Below are positions 7,205 through 15,778 of a stretch of 27,848 bases of DNA, piece by piece. The notes under the pieces are model-generated. The model did not search any database. It saw only the letters and a program-made list of their open reading frames with translations, and had not been told where the DNA came from. The translations under genes were made by a program, and so were the position numbers. Origin of the DNA: Oscillospiraceae bacterium (lineage in GTDB: Bacteria; Bacillota_A; Clostridia; Oscillospirales; WRJC01). The stretch is taken from assembly GCA_009785015.1 (NCBI GenBank), contig WQXD01000016.1, positions 1 to 27,848 on the forward strand, given 5' to 3'. How positions within the stretch are numbered: the first letter of the stretch is position 1; each line of letters opens with the position of its first letter.

Positions 7205-8651
7205 TAAACTCCGCCCCGGGCCCGTCAAGCCTGTTTTTCGCGGTTATTTTCGCGTTGTGCTGCTCCGCTATGGATTTCGCGATGGACAGGCCTATGCCGT
7301 GCTTTCCCGAAGGCCCTTTGTAAAAACGCTTGAATATATCGGGGAGCTCTTTTTCCGGTATGCCCGGCCCGTCGTCTTTGACGTGCAAAAACACGCTTTG
7401 CCCGCTTTCGCGAAATGAAACCTCGACATTTGTTTTGGCGTACCGGACGCCGTTTGCCATTATGTTCATGACCGCCCTCATCAGATTTTCCTCGTTGCAG
7501 TCTATGTATATCTCTTTTGGCGGAGGAATTATTTTTATCGTTTTGTCGTGGTTTACGACCAAGCCGCGCAGTTTTCCGGCGCAGTTTTCCGATAATTCAG
7601 CCAGATTTACATCTTTGGCCAAAACCGGATTGTTTGTGTTGTCTATTTTTGATATGTAGAGCAGATCGGAAACCAGCTCGTTTAACCTTTCCGATTCGGA
7701 TATTATTATATCCGCGGCGTTGTTTTTGTCTTTTTGCGTTTCGAAAACGCCGTACTTTACCCCTTCCGCGTAACCGCGTATCGACATTAGGGGGGTTTTG
7801 AGCTCGTGGGAAACATTCTGAAAAAAAGTTTTTTGGTTTTCGTCGTTTTTTTCGAGTTTTTCCGCGGTTTCATTCATCCGGCGGTTCAAATCGACGAGCT
7901 CCCGGTCCTTAAAGGAATATTCGTTGCGCCTAAAATTTCCGTGCCCGATCTCATCGGCGAAAACGCACAGTTTTTTTATGGGCTTGGATATGCTTTGCGA
8001 AATGAGCAAAACGTATAAAATCGTGAAAATCATCGCTATGAGCAAAATAAACAGCAGCATCACATATATGTTTTCGACAAAATTGTCATATTTGGCGGAA
8101 CTCACATAAAAAACGGCGGAAAAACCCGTCAGGCCGAACAGCGGATCCAAATCCAAAACGGTCAGGTAATAATTTCCGAAAGCGGCCAATGCCTTGTATA
8201 TCGTTTTTTCATCTGCGTAGTTGTTTTCCTTTATCGCATGCAGCAGATTATCCATCTCATTTAAATTCAAGAGCATATCGTTTTCCGAATTGGGATACCG
8301 GCGCCCGTAATCGGACGAAGAATAAATTATGGCGTTTACCTCCGAATTGGCGTTTTTGTTTTTTAAATACCTAACCAAAGCCCCGTAAACGACGGCAGGG
8401 TCCACTATGATGGTATTATTTATCTGTATATGCGGCGTATTGGCGATGATGACGTACTTATTTTGATTTATATCCTCGATCGCATTTGACAATTGGTTTT
8501 CCATGTCCCTTTGCACGTATTCGTCGATAAAAAAATTAAAACTGACAAAAATCAACGAAAAGATAAATAAAATAAACACCACCATCAGCGAAAGCATCCG
8601 GAAAGCGACGCCGAAAGGTTTTCTTTTTTTTGTCTTTGGGTTTTCGTACAT
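7161..8651 (-). CDS. Sensor histidine kinase with HAMP domain
   Basis: The 496-residue protein has a membrane segment at about 19-41, an extracytoplasmic region of about 150 residues, a second membrane segment at about 194-217 and a HAMP linker to about 268. The dimerisation H-box is NVSHELKTPLMSIRGY with His282 as the expected phosphorylation site. The ATPase domain shows the N-box NIMANGVRYA (N400 region), G1 DDGPGIP and G2 GKHGIGLSIAKSI. It is the partner of the response regulator 24 bases upstream, in the usual regulator-kinase order. The sensing domain has no motif I recognise, so the signal is unknown. Its 3' end overlaps the convergent uvrA gene by 44 bases, with no terminator visible between them. 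Confidence 0.93.
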   Translation of the reverse strand: MYENPKTKKRKPFGVAFRMLSLMVVFILFIFSLIFVSFNFFIDEYVQRDMENQLSNAIEDINQNKYVIIANTPHIQINNTIIVDPAVVYGALVRYLKNKNANSEVNAIIYSSSDYGRRYPNSENDMLLNLNEMDNLLHAIKENNYADEKTIYKALAAFGNYYLTVLDLDPLFGLTGFSAVFYVSSAKYDNFVENIYVMLLFILLIAMIFTILYVLLISQSISKPIKKLCVFADEIGHGNFRRNEYSFKDRELVDLNRRMNETAEKLEKNDENQKTFFQNVSHELKTPLMSIRGYAEGVKYGVFETQKDKNNAADIIISESERLNELVSDLLYISKIDNTNNPVLAKDVNLAELSENCAGKLRGLVVNHDKTIKIIPPPKEIYIDCNEENLMRAVMNIMANGVRYAKTNVEVSFRESGQSVFLHVKDDGPGIPEKELPDIFKRFYKGPSGKHGIGLSIAKSIAEQHNAKITAKNRLDGPGAEFIIEFAAARPANISR

Positions 8652-8675
8652 AAATACCGCCCGCTTTTCTGTTTT

Positions 8676-9374
8676 TTATTTTTTTTCTTTCAGCCTGAAT
8701 CCGAAACCCCAGACCGTATCCACGACCAAATTCGTCTGGGACAGCTTTTTTCTCAGCCGTTTTACCGTGTCGTCGGCGACGCGCGTCTCTATATCCGCGT
8801 TAAAGCCCCAGATTTTGTCCAACAATTCATCCCTCGACACCGCGCGCGCCTGGTTTTCCATCAGATACACGAGCAGATTGAATTCATTCGGGGTGAGTTG
8901 TATTTCCTCCCCGCCGCCGCTCTTGTTTACCACCGTTTTGCCCGCCAAGTCTATTTCCACATCCGAAAAATGCAAAAATTGGTTTTCCGGGGCTTTTTTG
9001 TCCATTTCTATGCGCCGGAAAATCGCCCTCACCCGCATCACAAGCTTCATCGGCGAAACCGGTTTCGTGAAATAATCGTCGCTTCCCAGCGTAATCCCCT
9101 CGGCATAATCCGCATCGCTGTCCCTGGCAGTCAGGATTATGATCGGGACGTCGCTTGTACGGCGTATTTTATTGCATATCACAAGCCCGTCCGAACCCGG
9201 CATCATGATGTCCAATATTATAAGATCGGATTTTTTTTTGAGAAAAGCCTTGAATAAATCGTCGCCGTTGTCGAAAGCCTGAACGTCGTAACGCTCTTTT
9301 TCCAAAAAACTTTTGATCAGCTCCTTTATATGCGGTTCGTCGTCGGCTATGTATATCAGTTTTTCCGTGTTCAT
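8676..9374 (-). CDS. OmpR/PhoB-family response regulator
   Basis: The receiver domain shows the acidic pair DDE at residues 11-13, phospho-acceptor Asp55 in LIILDIMMPGSDG, Thr in ILTARD and Lys in YFTKPV. It is followed by a winged-helix DNA-binding domain (LTPNEFNLLVYLMEN, VSRDELLDKIWG, RVADDTVKRLRKKL, VWGFGFRL). The start is placed at 9374 because ACGGAGA lies at good spacing and because an upstream ATG at 9404 would sit only a few bases past the -10 box. It is transcribed away from cdaA, with which it shares a 200-base divergent upstream region, so control of cdaA by this regulator is possible but unproven. Confidence 0.93.
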   Translation of the reverse strand: MNTEKLIYIADDEPHIKELIKSFLEKERYDVQAFDNGDDLFKAFLKKKSDLIILDIMMPGSDGLVICNKIRRTSDVPIIILTARDSDADYAEGITLGSDDYFTKPVSPMKLVMRVRAIFRRIEMDKKAPENQFLHFSDVEIDLAGKTVVNKSGGGEEIQLTPNEFNLLVYLMENQARAVSRDELLDKIWGFNADIETRVADDTVKRLRKKLSQTNLVVDTVWGFGFRLKEKK

Positions 9375-9408
9375 AATTTGGCAATCTCCGTTTTTTATTT
9401 TCATTTTG

Positions 9409-9437
9409 ATTATACCGCAATTTTATCATTATTTCAG
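9409..9437 (-). promoter_or_regulatory. Sigma-A-type promoter for the two-component operon
   Basis: On the minus strand the -35 box CTGAAA (9437-9432) is followed after 17 bases by TATAAT (9414-9409). Transcription would start near 9402, which excludes the ATG at 9404 and supports the start at 9374. Confidence 0.65.
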
Positions 9438-9525
9438 GTGAAAGTTATAATAAAGTTGCGGCAAATTTGTGTCAATTTATTTAATTTTTATTTTATGCGC
9501 GATTTATATAAAAATTTAACAATTT

Positions 9526-9534
9526 TGTGATAAT
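9526..9534 (+). promoter_or_regulatory. Possible extended -10 promoter for the cdaA operon
   Basis: TGTGATAAT at 9526-9534 fits an extended -10 box, about 49 bases before the cdaA start. No good -35 hexamer is seen at 17-18 bases. It is the best candidate for starting the long co-directional run that begins at 9583. Confidence 0.4.
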
Positions 9535-9582
9535 CTTATTTAACAAGGACAACAACAAGAAAATTTACGGCGGTTTGTTTTT

Positions 9583-10431
9583 ATGCAAAACATAAGCGAT
9601 CTTTGGGAATATGTAAAAAATACGGTGATGTCCGTGAGGGCGATCGACGTAATAGATATGATATTGGTTTCAGTCATCATATATTACGCAGTCAGGTTTA
9701 TCAGGGACAGGCGGGCAGCCAAGCTGCTTCTGGGTATTTTGTTTTTGATTGCCGGTTATTTTCTAAGCGACGCTCTGCAGATGTATGTGCTGAGCTTCAT
9801 ATTCACAAAAATATTTCAAGTGGGCATATTGGCGCTTCTTATCGTCTTTCACCCGGAAATCAGAAGCCTCCTCGAAAAAGTCGGCGGCACCTCGATCAAT
9901 TCGATAAACCGCATCGTGGATCAGAAAAACATACAGAAAATCACCGGCGCCATCGATATAATTTCGAGATCGGCCGCGGAATTTTCCGCTCTGAAAAGAG
10001 GCTCGCTGATCGTCATTGAACGATCGACAAAATTGGGGGATATAAAAAACAACAGCGGAATAATCGTGGATGCGAAGCTGAGCGGCCTTTTGCTGCAGAA
10101 TATTTTTTACAACAGGGCTCCGCTGCACGACGGAGCGGTCATCATCGAACTCGATCTTATAAAAGCGGCCGGGTGCTTTCTTCCCCTTTCTCAGAGCGCG
10201 GATATTCCCGCCGATGTGGGCACCCGCCACAGGGCGGGGCTGGGGATAAGCGAAAACAGCGACGCGGTGGTGGTCATCACTTCCGAGGAAACCGGAATCA
10301 TATCATTGGCGGTGGACGGAAAGCTCGAAAGAAATTTCGATATGTATTCCCTGAAAAAAAAGCTCACGGATTTATTGCTGGAAAACAAAAATCAAAAAGT
10401 CAAAAAAACCCGGAAAAAGGCGGATGATTGA
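9583..10431 (+). CDS. cdaA: Diadenylate cyclase CdaA (c-di-AMP synthase)
   Basis: CdaA condenses two ATP molecules into cyclic di-AMP, the messenger that controls potassium and osmolyte uptake and cell-wall stability. The N-terminus has three hydrophobic segments (about 22-39, 48-64 and 68-88). The catalytic DAC domain follows with the signature APLHDGAVII (DGA at 183-185) and GTRHRAGLGI (RHR at 215-217), the two motifs needed for ATP binding and catalysis. The length of 282 residues is usual. The C-terminus is a lysine-rich tail. The gene leads the operon and overlaps cdaR by four bases, as in other Bacillota. The usual third gene, glmM, is not present here. The ribosome-binding site is weak (ACGGCGG). 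Confidence 0.95.
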   Translation: MQNISDLWEYVKNTVMSVRAIDVIDMILVSVIIYYAVRFIRDRRAAKLLLGILFLIAGYFLSDALQMYVLSFIFTKIFQVGILALLIVFHPEIRSLLEKVGGTSINSINRIVDQKNIQKITGAIDIISRSAAEFSALKRGSLIVIERSTKLGDIKNNSGIIVDAKLSGLLLQNIFYNRAPLHDGAVIIELDLIKAAGCFLPLSQSADIPADVGTRHRAGLGISENSDAVVVITSEETGIISLAVDGKLERNFDMYSLKKKLTDLLLENKNQKVKKTRKKADD

Positions 10432-11702
10432 ATAAAATGAACACTCCGGACGAAACAAAAATCGGGCGCAAAAGCTCAAAATGGGATTTTCTTTTGAGAA
10501 TATTGTCGGTGGTCTTCGCCATATTGATCTGGTTTTGGGTCATAGGGTTCGAGACGCAGATTACGCGAAAGAAATTCGCCTCCATACAGGTGCAAATAGA
10601 CAAACAGAGCCTGAGCGACATGGAATCCAAATACGGGTATACCATAATCGTCGACAAGGAAGTATATATAGACGTTACGCTGGAGGGCAAAAGCTCGGAT
10701 TTGAACAAAGTCAAAGCTTCGGATATCCGCGTCTATGTGGATTTGAAAAATGTCTCGCAGGCCGGCGAAATATCCCTGCCCATCGAAATAAAGGAAATGG
10801 ACTATGTGCAGGTCGCAGAGCAGAGCCAAAGCAGCACGATTTTGTATATAGACGTCAAGACGTCGAGGAATATTCCGGTCGAAGCGAAAATAGTTCAGAT
10901 GGTCACGGAATCGAACATCGAAATCGGGGAATTGAAAAAAAATCCGGACAGCGTGGTGGTATACGGGCCCAAAGGGGTGCTGGACACTTTAAATCACGCC
11001 CTCGTGAATATTTCCTTGGGGTTTGAGCCGGTAAACCGCCCCGCCAAAGTCACCGAAAAATTCATACTGATAAACGAAAACGGGGACGAAGTAAAAAACC
11101 AATATATAACCACAAAGGAAGTAACCGCGATAAATATAGAGATACCCGTCACCATAACAAAAGAAGTTCCCCTTTTGGCAAACTACAGACACGGGTATTA
11201 CAACAATAAAAACACAAATATAAGCATAATCCCGGATAAAATAGAAATACGGGGCGTTCCCGACGATATAAACAGAATAGAAAGCATATACCTAAAGGAC
11301 ATAATAGACGAAAAAAAATATGACCACGACACGACAATCATGAATTCCGCCGTTTTGCCGGAGGGCGTGGAAAGCCTGAACGGCGAAACCGCTCAGATAG
11401 AAATAAAATTTATCGACCCCGATACGAAATTTATCAGGATACCGACGAGGATGAATTCCAATTTCAATGTGGTCCGGCCGCAAAACGCGGAATACCGCAT
11501 AAAAGAAGACAATGTGCAAATAAAAATTCTGGGCCCTTCGGAAAACCTGCGGAGTATAAACTCTTCCCGTATTTCGGTAACTGTGGATCTGAGCGCGTAT
11601 GAAAAAGGGACGCATTCGGATATACCGCTCGACATTTTGGTTATATCGGACGACGCGGTTTTTTGCGTGGGGGAATATTTTGTAAGTGCGGAGATTTATT
11701 AG
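10428..11702 (+). CDS. cdaR: CdaR, YbbR-domain regulator of CdaA
   Basis: A single membrane anchor (about residues 24-44, ILSVVFAILIWFWVIGF) is followed by an extracytoplasmic region of about 380 residues made of repeated YbbR-type beta domains, probably four. Recurrent elements are IDVTLEGKSSDLNKVKASDI, DSVVVYGPKGVLDTLNHA, IEIRGVPDDINRIESI and VQIKILGPSENLRSI. CdaR binds CdaA in the membrane and modulates its activity. The start is uncertain: TTG 10428 lies 7-8 bases after AAAAAGG and overlaps the cdaA stop, while ATG 10437 is further from it. The TTG is chosen on spacing. Confidence 0.9.
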   Translation: MNKMNTPDETKIGRKSSKWDFLLRILSVVFAILIWFWVIGFETQITRKKFASIQVQIDKQSLSDMESKYGYTIIVDKEVYIDVTLEGKSSDLNKVKASDIRVYVDLKNVSQAGEISLPIEIKEMDYVQVAEQSQSSTILYIDVKTSRNIPVEAKIVQMVTESNIEIGELKKNPDSVVVYGPKGVLDTLNHALVNISLGFEPVNRPAKVTEKFILINENGDEVKNQYITTKEVTAINIEIPVTITKEVPLLANYRHGYYNNKNTNISIIPDKIEIRGVPDDINRIESIYLKDIIDEKKYDHDTTIMNSAVLPEGVESLNGETAQIEIKFIDPDTKFIRIPTRMNSNFNVVRPQNAEYRIKEDNVQIKILGPSENLRSINSSRISVTVDLSAYEKGTHSDIPLDILVISDDAVFCVGEYFVSAEIY

Positions 11703-11712
11703 TGGCAGTCAT

Positions 11713-13251
11713 ATGGATATTGTGGAAAATATAATCCTCGATATAGATTGCGGCGAAGGCGACGCGATAGAGGAAGCAAGGAAAAAAATCGGCAAAACTC
11801 CGGGAAGCCTTGGGCGGATATACAAAAAATCGATAGATGCGAGGCATAAAGAAAATATAAAATTCGTTTATTCGGTCATATTCGGCGAAGACACAAAAGA
11901 ACCCAAAACGATAAGGGCCGCATATGGAAAAAAACCGCAAACAACCCGCCCCGCGGTTATAGGGTGCGGTCCCGCCGGAATGTTCTGCGCGCTCGTATTG
12001 GCCGAAAACGGATATAATCCCGCAGTTTTTGAAATGGGCGGCGACATGGATTCGAGGATAAAAAAAGTCGGCAGGCTTTTTTCGGAGGGCGTTCTCGACG
12101 AAAAAACAAATGTGTGCTTCGGAGAGGGCGGTTCGGGGACTTTTTCGGACGGCAAGCTGACCACCAGGATAAATGACGGATATTGCAGGTTCGTTTTGGA
12201 TACATTCGCGAGGTTCGGGGCCCCGGGCGATATTTTGTATCAGGCAAAGCCCCATGTGGGAACCGACAAAATAAGAAGCGTGACAAAAAAAATACGCGAG
12301 GAGATATCAAAAAACGGCGACGTCTATTTCAACGCCGAAATCACGGATATAGAAAAAGGTTCCGGCCATGTAAAATTTACCGTAAACGGCGGCGAAACAC
12401 TTGAGACATCCGGGCTGTTTCTGGCAGCGGGCCAGCATTCGTTCGATTTGTATGAGTCGCTTATAAAAAAAGGGTTTTCAATCGCACCCAAACCCTATTC
12501 GGTGGGCCTGCGAATAGAACACAAACAGAACTATATAGACGAATTGGTATACGGGCGCTATGCGGGTCATAAAAACCTGCCTCCGGGGGAATACGCCTTA
12601 TCGCATAAAACACCCTCCGCGCGCGGAGTTTACACGTTTTGCATGTGCCCGGGGGGCGTGGTGGTAAATTCGGCGGCCAAAAACGGCGAAATAGTCACAA
12701 ACGGCATGAGTTATTTCTCGCGAAGTAAAGAAAACGCGAATGCGGCAGTTGCGGTGTCGGTCACCCCGGAGGATTACAAAGAAAACGTATGGGACGCTTT
12801 CAACTTCAGAAAGACAATCGAGAAATCCGCCTTTGAAATAAAAAACGAAGCCTTTGCCGCCCCGGTCCAAACCTTAGGAGATTATATAAAAAATAAAACA
12901 GGCAATTTGCGAAAATCGAGCGTTTTGCCTTCATACACGGGAAAAATCACGGAATATGATTTAAACAGGCTGTTTCCGGAATTTATAAACAAAACGATAA
13001 AGGACGGGATAACGCAGTTCGACAAGGCGCTGAAGGGGTACTTTCGCGAAGACGCGGTTTTGACCGCCCCGGAGACGAGGACTTCGTCGGCGGTGCGCAT
13101 ACTGCGCGACGGCGCCGGGCTGAATTGTGTCGGCTGCGAGTATATTTACCCCTGCGGCGAAGGGGCGGGATATGCGGGGGGGATTATGAGTTCGGCGGTC
13201 GACGGCATAAAATGCGCGGTCAAATATATGGAGAAATGGAAAAGCGTATGA
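11713..13251 (+). CDS. FAD-dependent dehydrogenase of the COG2509 type
   Basis: An N-terminal region of about 75 residues, found throughout this family, precedes the dinucleotide-binding motif AVIGCGPAGMFCALVLAENG (Gly84, Gly86, Gly89). Further family marks are NVCFGEGGSGTFSDGKL, HVGTDKIR, YSVGLRIEH, FCMCPGGVV, ETRTSSAVRILRD and the terminal FAD-contact segment YPCGEGAGYAGGIMSSAVDG. The flavoprotein family is conserved in Clostridia but its substrate is not established. ATG 11713 is preferred because it matches the usual family N-terminus. A GTG at 11686 with GGGGGA ten bases upstream is an alternative that would add nine residues and overlap cdaR. The stop overlaps the next gene as ATGA, linking it to the RseC-like protein. 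Confidence 0.85.
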   Translation: MDIVENIILDIDCGEGDAIEEARKKIGKTPGSLGRIYKKSIDARHKENIKFVYSVIFGEDTKEPKTIRAAYGKKPQTTRPAVIGCGPAGMFCALVLAENGYNPAVFEMGGDMDSRIKKVGRLFSEGVLDEKTNVCFGEGGSGTFSDGKLTTRINDGYCRFVLDTFARFGAPGDILYQAKPHVGTDKIRSVTKKIREEISKNGDVYFNAEITDIEKGSGHVKFTVNGGETLETSGLFLAAGQHSFDLYESLIKKGFSIAPKPYSVGLRIEHKQNYIDELVYGRYAGHKNLPPGEYALSHKTPSARGVYTFCMCPGGVVVNSAAKNGEIVTNGMSYFSRSKENANAAVAVSVTPEDYKENVWDAFNFRKTIEKSAFEIKNEAFAAPVQTLGDYIKNKTGNLRKSSVLPSYTGKITEYDLNRLFPEFINKTIKDGITQFDKALKGYFREDAVLTAPETRTSSAVRILRDGAGLNCVGCEYIYPCGEGAGYAGGIMSSAVDGIKCAVKYMEKWKSV

Positions 13252-13655
13252 AAAACAAGGCGTATGTAAAGGAAGTAAGCGGCGGCAAAGCGGTCATTTT
13301 GGTAAAAAGGGAATGCATGTGCCAAAAAACCGGCGGCTGCGAGGCGAAGTGTTTCGGGATTCAGAGCGAAATAATCGAAGCGGTGACGGAAAACGACGCC
13401 CGGGCAGAAGCGGGCGATTTCGTGGAGGTCGAGGCCAAGGGCTCTGCGATACTTCTGTATTCCGCAATCGTCTTTATTCTTCCGGTCTTCACGGGGCTGT
13501 TTTTGTATTTTATCGCCGGGCTTTTTACCGAAAATATCATTTTGCCTTACGCCGTATCGGCGGCGGGATTTGTTTTGTCGGTCGGTTTTTTGTACTTTTT
13601 TTTGAATAATATAGTCAAAGGCAGAAATGATTTTAAAATAACGAAAATTTTATAG
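13248..13655 (+). CDS. RseC/MucC-like membrane protein with four N-terminal cysteines
   Basis: This 135-residue protein begins with a soluble domain carrying Cys23, Cys25, Cys31 and Cys35, the positions where RseC-family proteins bind metal or an iron-sulfur cluster. Two membrane segments follow (about 69-92 and 97-117), and the C-terminus is basic. RseC proteins work with redox-driven membrane systems such as SoxR reduction or Rnf, but no rnf genes are in the window. The start ATG 13248 overlaps the FAD dehydrogenase stop (ATGA) and has GGAAAA upstream; another ATG at 13236 would add four residues. The tight coupling suggests that the flavoprotein and this protein share an electron-transfer role, which is inference. 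Confidence 0.8.
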   Translation: MKNKAYVKEVSGGKAVILVKRECMCQKTGGCEAKCFGIQSEIIEAVTENDARAEAGDFVEVEAKGSAILLYSAIVFILPVFTGLFLYFIAGLFTENIILPYAVSAAGFVLSVGFLYFFLNNIVKGRNDFKITKIL

Positions 13656-13663
13656 GTGAACTG

Positions 13664-15769
13664 ATGGTTACGTCAAAATGGAATATAGCAGTCCACGACA
13701 AAGAAAAAATCGCGCAAATCGCGCGCGAATCAAAAATAAGCGAACTGACCGCCAAACTTTTGGTCAACAGGGGATATGAAACAAAAGAGCGGATAAATAT
13801 GTTTTTGGAAAAATCCGGCGATTTGTTCCACGACCCGTTTCTGATGTCGGATATGGAAAAAGGCGTCGACAGGGTGAAGGACGCCGTGGACGGCAACGAA
13901 AAAATTATGATATACGGCGACTACGACGTGGACGGCATTTCATCGACCTGTATCATGTTCATGTACCTGAAAAAACTGCGCCTCGACGTCTGTTATTACA
14001 TACCCGACAGATTCGAGGAAGGATACGGCATAAACAAAGAAGCGGTGAAAAAAGCCAAGGAAAAAAATATAGACCTCATAATCACGGTCGATACCGGAAT
14101 AACCGCCGTGGAGGAAACGGTGTACGCCGCAGAGCTGGGAATCGATATAATAATAACGGACCATCACGAATGCCCCAAGACGCTGCCCCAAGCGGCCGCC
14201 GTGATAAATCCCAAAAAAGCGGGGGATATTTACCCCTTCAAGGAACTCGCCGGGGTCGGCGTTGCCTTTAAATTTATCACGGCGTACAACACCAAATACG
14301 AAAACGAAAAAAACGAAGCCGAGCTGAAGAGCTACTTTGAATTTGTCGCCATGGGGACAATCGCCGATATCATGGTTCTGACAAACGAAAACAGGCCCAC
14401 GGTGGACCTCGGTTTGAAAAGTATGACAAATTCCAAAAATTTCGGCATAAACGCGGTGCTTGAGAGTTATTTCAGATACAAAAACAAAAGAAGCGTATCC
14501 ACGGACATGATCAGCTTCTATATCTCCCCGAGGATAAACGCCGCCGGGAGATTGGCCAAAGCCAACCGGGCAGTCGAGCTTTTTTTATCGGAAAACAAAA
14601 AAAACGCCGAAATTCTGGCGGAAGAATTGTCGGTATACAACAGGCAGAGACAGGAAACCGAAAAAGAAATATTTATCCTGGCCGAAAGAGAATTCAACCG
14701 CATCAAGGACAAAGACAAAAAAAAGATAATAGTACTGCATGACGACAACTGGAACCAGGGGGTAATAGGCATCGTGGCTTCCAAACTTTCGGAACGCTAC
14801 AACAAGGCTTTCATATTGTTCGCCAAAGACGCGGGCGGGATATACAAAGGTTCCTGCCGGAGCGTCAAAAACATAAATATAACGGAAATGCTCGCCTCGT
14901 GCCCGGATATTCTGATAAAATACGGAGGCCATGAAAGAGCCGCGGGGCTTTCGGCGGAAGGGGAAAATATAGCCGAGCTCGACAGAAGATTAAACGAATA
15001 CGCAAATCAAAACAATATCGAAATAGTAAAGGACAAATCATGCGAAATCGAATGTGAAATCGAATGCGAAACCATAAGTTTGGAAGCCGTGAAGGAATTT
15101 GAGAGGCTCGAGCCGTTCGGCAACGGCAACCCGGTGCCCTTGTTCGCCGTCTTAAACTGCAAAATATTGAATGTGACTCCCATAGGGGAAAACAAGCACA
15201 TAAGAATCGAACTGGCTCGCGGCAGGCACTTGTTCGAAGCGGTATATTTCGGCATGGAGACCGAAACCTTCCCATTTGAGAAAAATGAATATGTGGATAT
15301 CGCCTGCAATATAAACGTCAACGAATTTATGAACAAAGAGAGGATCCAGTACATAGTCCGGGATATCCGTTCAAGCGAAAATTATCTGAAACACTACAGC
15401 GCGGAAAAAGAAAACTATTACCGTTTCATCCGAAACGACAGCGGATATAAATTCACAAAAAACGACGTCCCGGACAAAGAGGATTTCAAGTCGGTATATA
15501 TTTTCCTTCTGAGCGTTTTCAAAAAAGACGTGTTATACGATTCCCCGCGCGATTTCAACAAATTGCAGGGCAAATATTTTGAAAACTCGGAAACTGCGGT
15601 TTCGCGGTTTAAATTCAGGGTGATAATGGATATATTCGCAGAGATGAAAATAATATATCTCGAGCATGATTTTGACAGTATCGCGAAAATCAAAATAAAC
15701 AAAACGAATGATAAAACGGATTTAAACGATTCTTCGATATACAACAAATTGAAATCATTGAATTTTTGA
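13664..15769 (+). CDS. recJ: Single-stranded-DNA-specific 5'-3' exonuclease RecJ
   Basis: RecJ degrades single-stranded DNA from the 5' end in recombination and mismatch or base-excision repair. The DHH phosphoesterase motifs are present: YGDYDVDGISS (Asp86, 88, 90), TVDTGI, ITDHHE, and the DHHA1 domain with YGGHERAAG. SPRINAAGRL is the family signature between the domains. An OB-fold region follows, then an extension of about 150 residues, longer than in the minimal enzyme and similar to many Bacillota versions. A short internal direct repeat near 15040-15070 encodes CEIECEIECE. ATG 13664 follows AGGTGA at five bases. The position directly before rel is the common clostridial order. Confidence 0.94.
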   Translation: MVTSKWNIAVHDKEKIAQIARESKISELTAKLLVNRGYETKERINMFLEKSGDLFHDPFLMSDMEKGVDRVKDAVDGNEKIMIYGDYDVDGISSTCIMFMYLKKLRLDVCYYIPDRFEEGYGINKEAVKKAKEKNIDLIITVDTGITAVEETVYAAELGIDIIITDHHECPKTLPQAAAVINPKKAGDIYPFKELAGVGVAFKFITAYNTKYENEKNEAELKSYFEFVAMGTIADIMVLTNENRPTVDLGLKSMTNSKNFGINAVLESYFRYKNKRSVSTDMISFYISPRINAAGRLAKANRAVELFLSENKKNAEILAEELSVYNRQRQETEKEIFILAEREFNRIKDKDKKKIIVLHDDNWNQGVIGIVASKLSERYNKAFILFAKDAGGIYKGSCRSVKNINITEMLASCPDILIKYGGHERAAGLSAEGENIAELDRRLNEYANQNNIEIVKDKSCEIECEIECETISLEAVKEFERLEPFGNGNPVPLFAVLNCKILNVTPIGENKHIRIELARGRHLFEAVYFGMETETFPFEKNEYVDIACNINVNEFMNKERIQYIVRDIRSSENYLKHYSAEKENYYRFIRNDSGYKFTKNDVPDKEDFKSVYIFLLSVFKKDVLYDSPRDFNKLQGKYFENSETAVSRFKFRVIMDIFAEMKIIYLEHDFDSIAKIKINKTNDKTDLNDSSIYNKLKSLNF

Positions 15770-15778
15770 GGTGATATT

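Noticed and set aside
9375..9404. Upstream ATG at 9404 as the start of the response regulator
   Set aside because: It would begin within a few bases of the -10 box and has no ribosome-binding site, whereas the ATG at 9374 has ACGGAGA at good spacing.
15040..15070. Short direct repeat in recJ encoding CEIECEIECE
   Set aside because: It is a small in-frame duplication in a variable linker, with no sign of phase variation or function.
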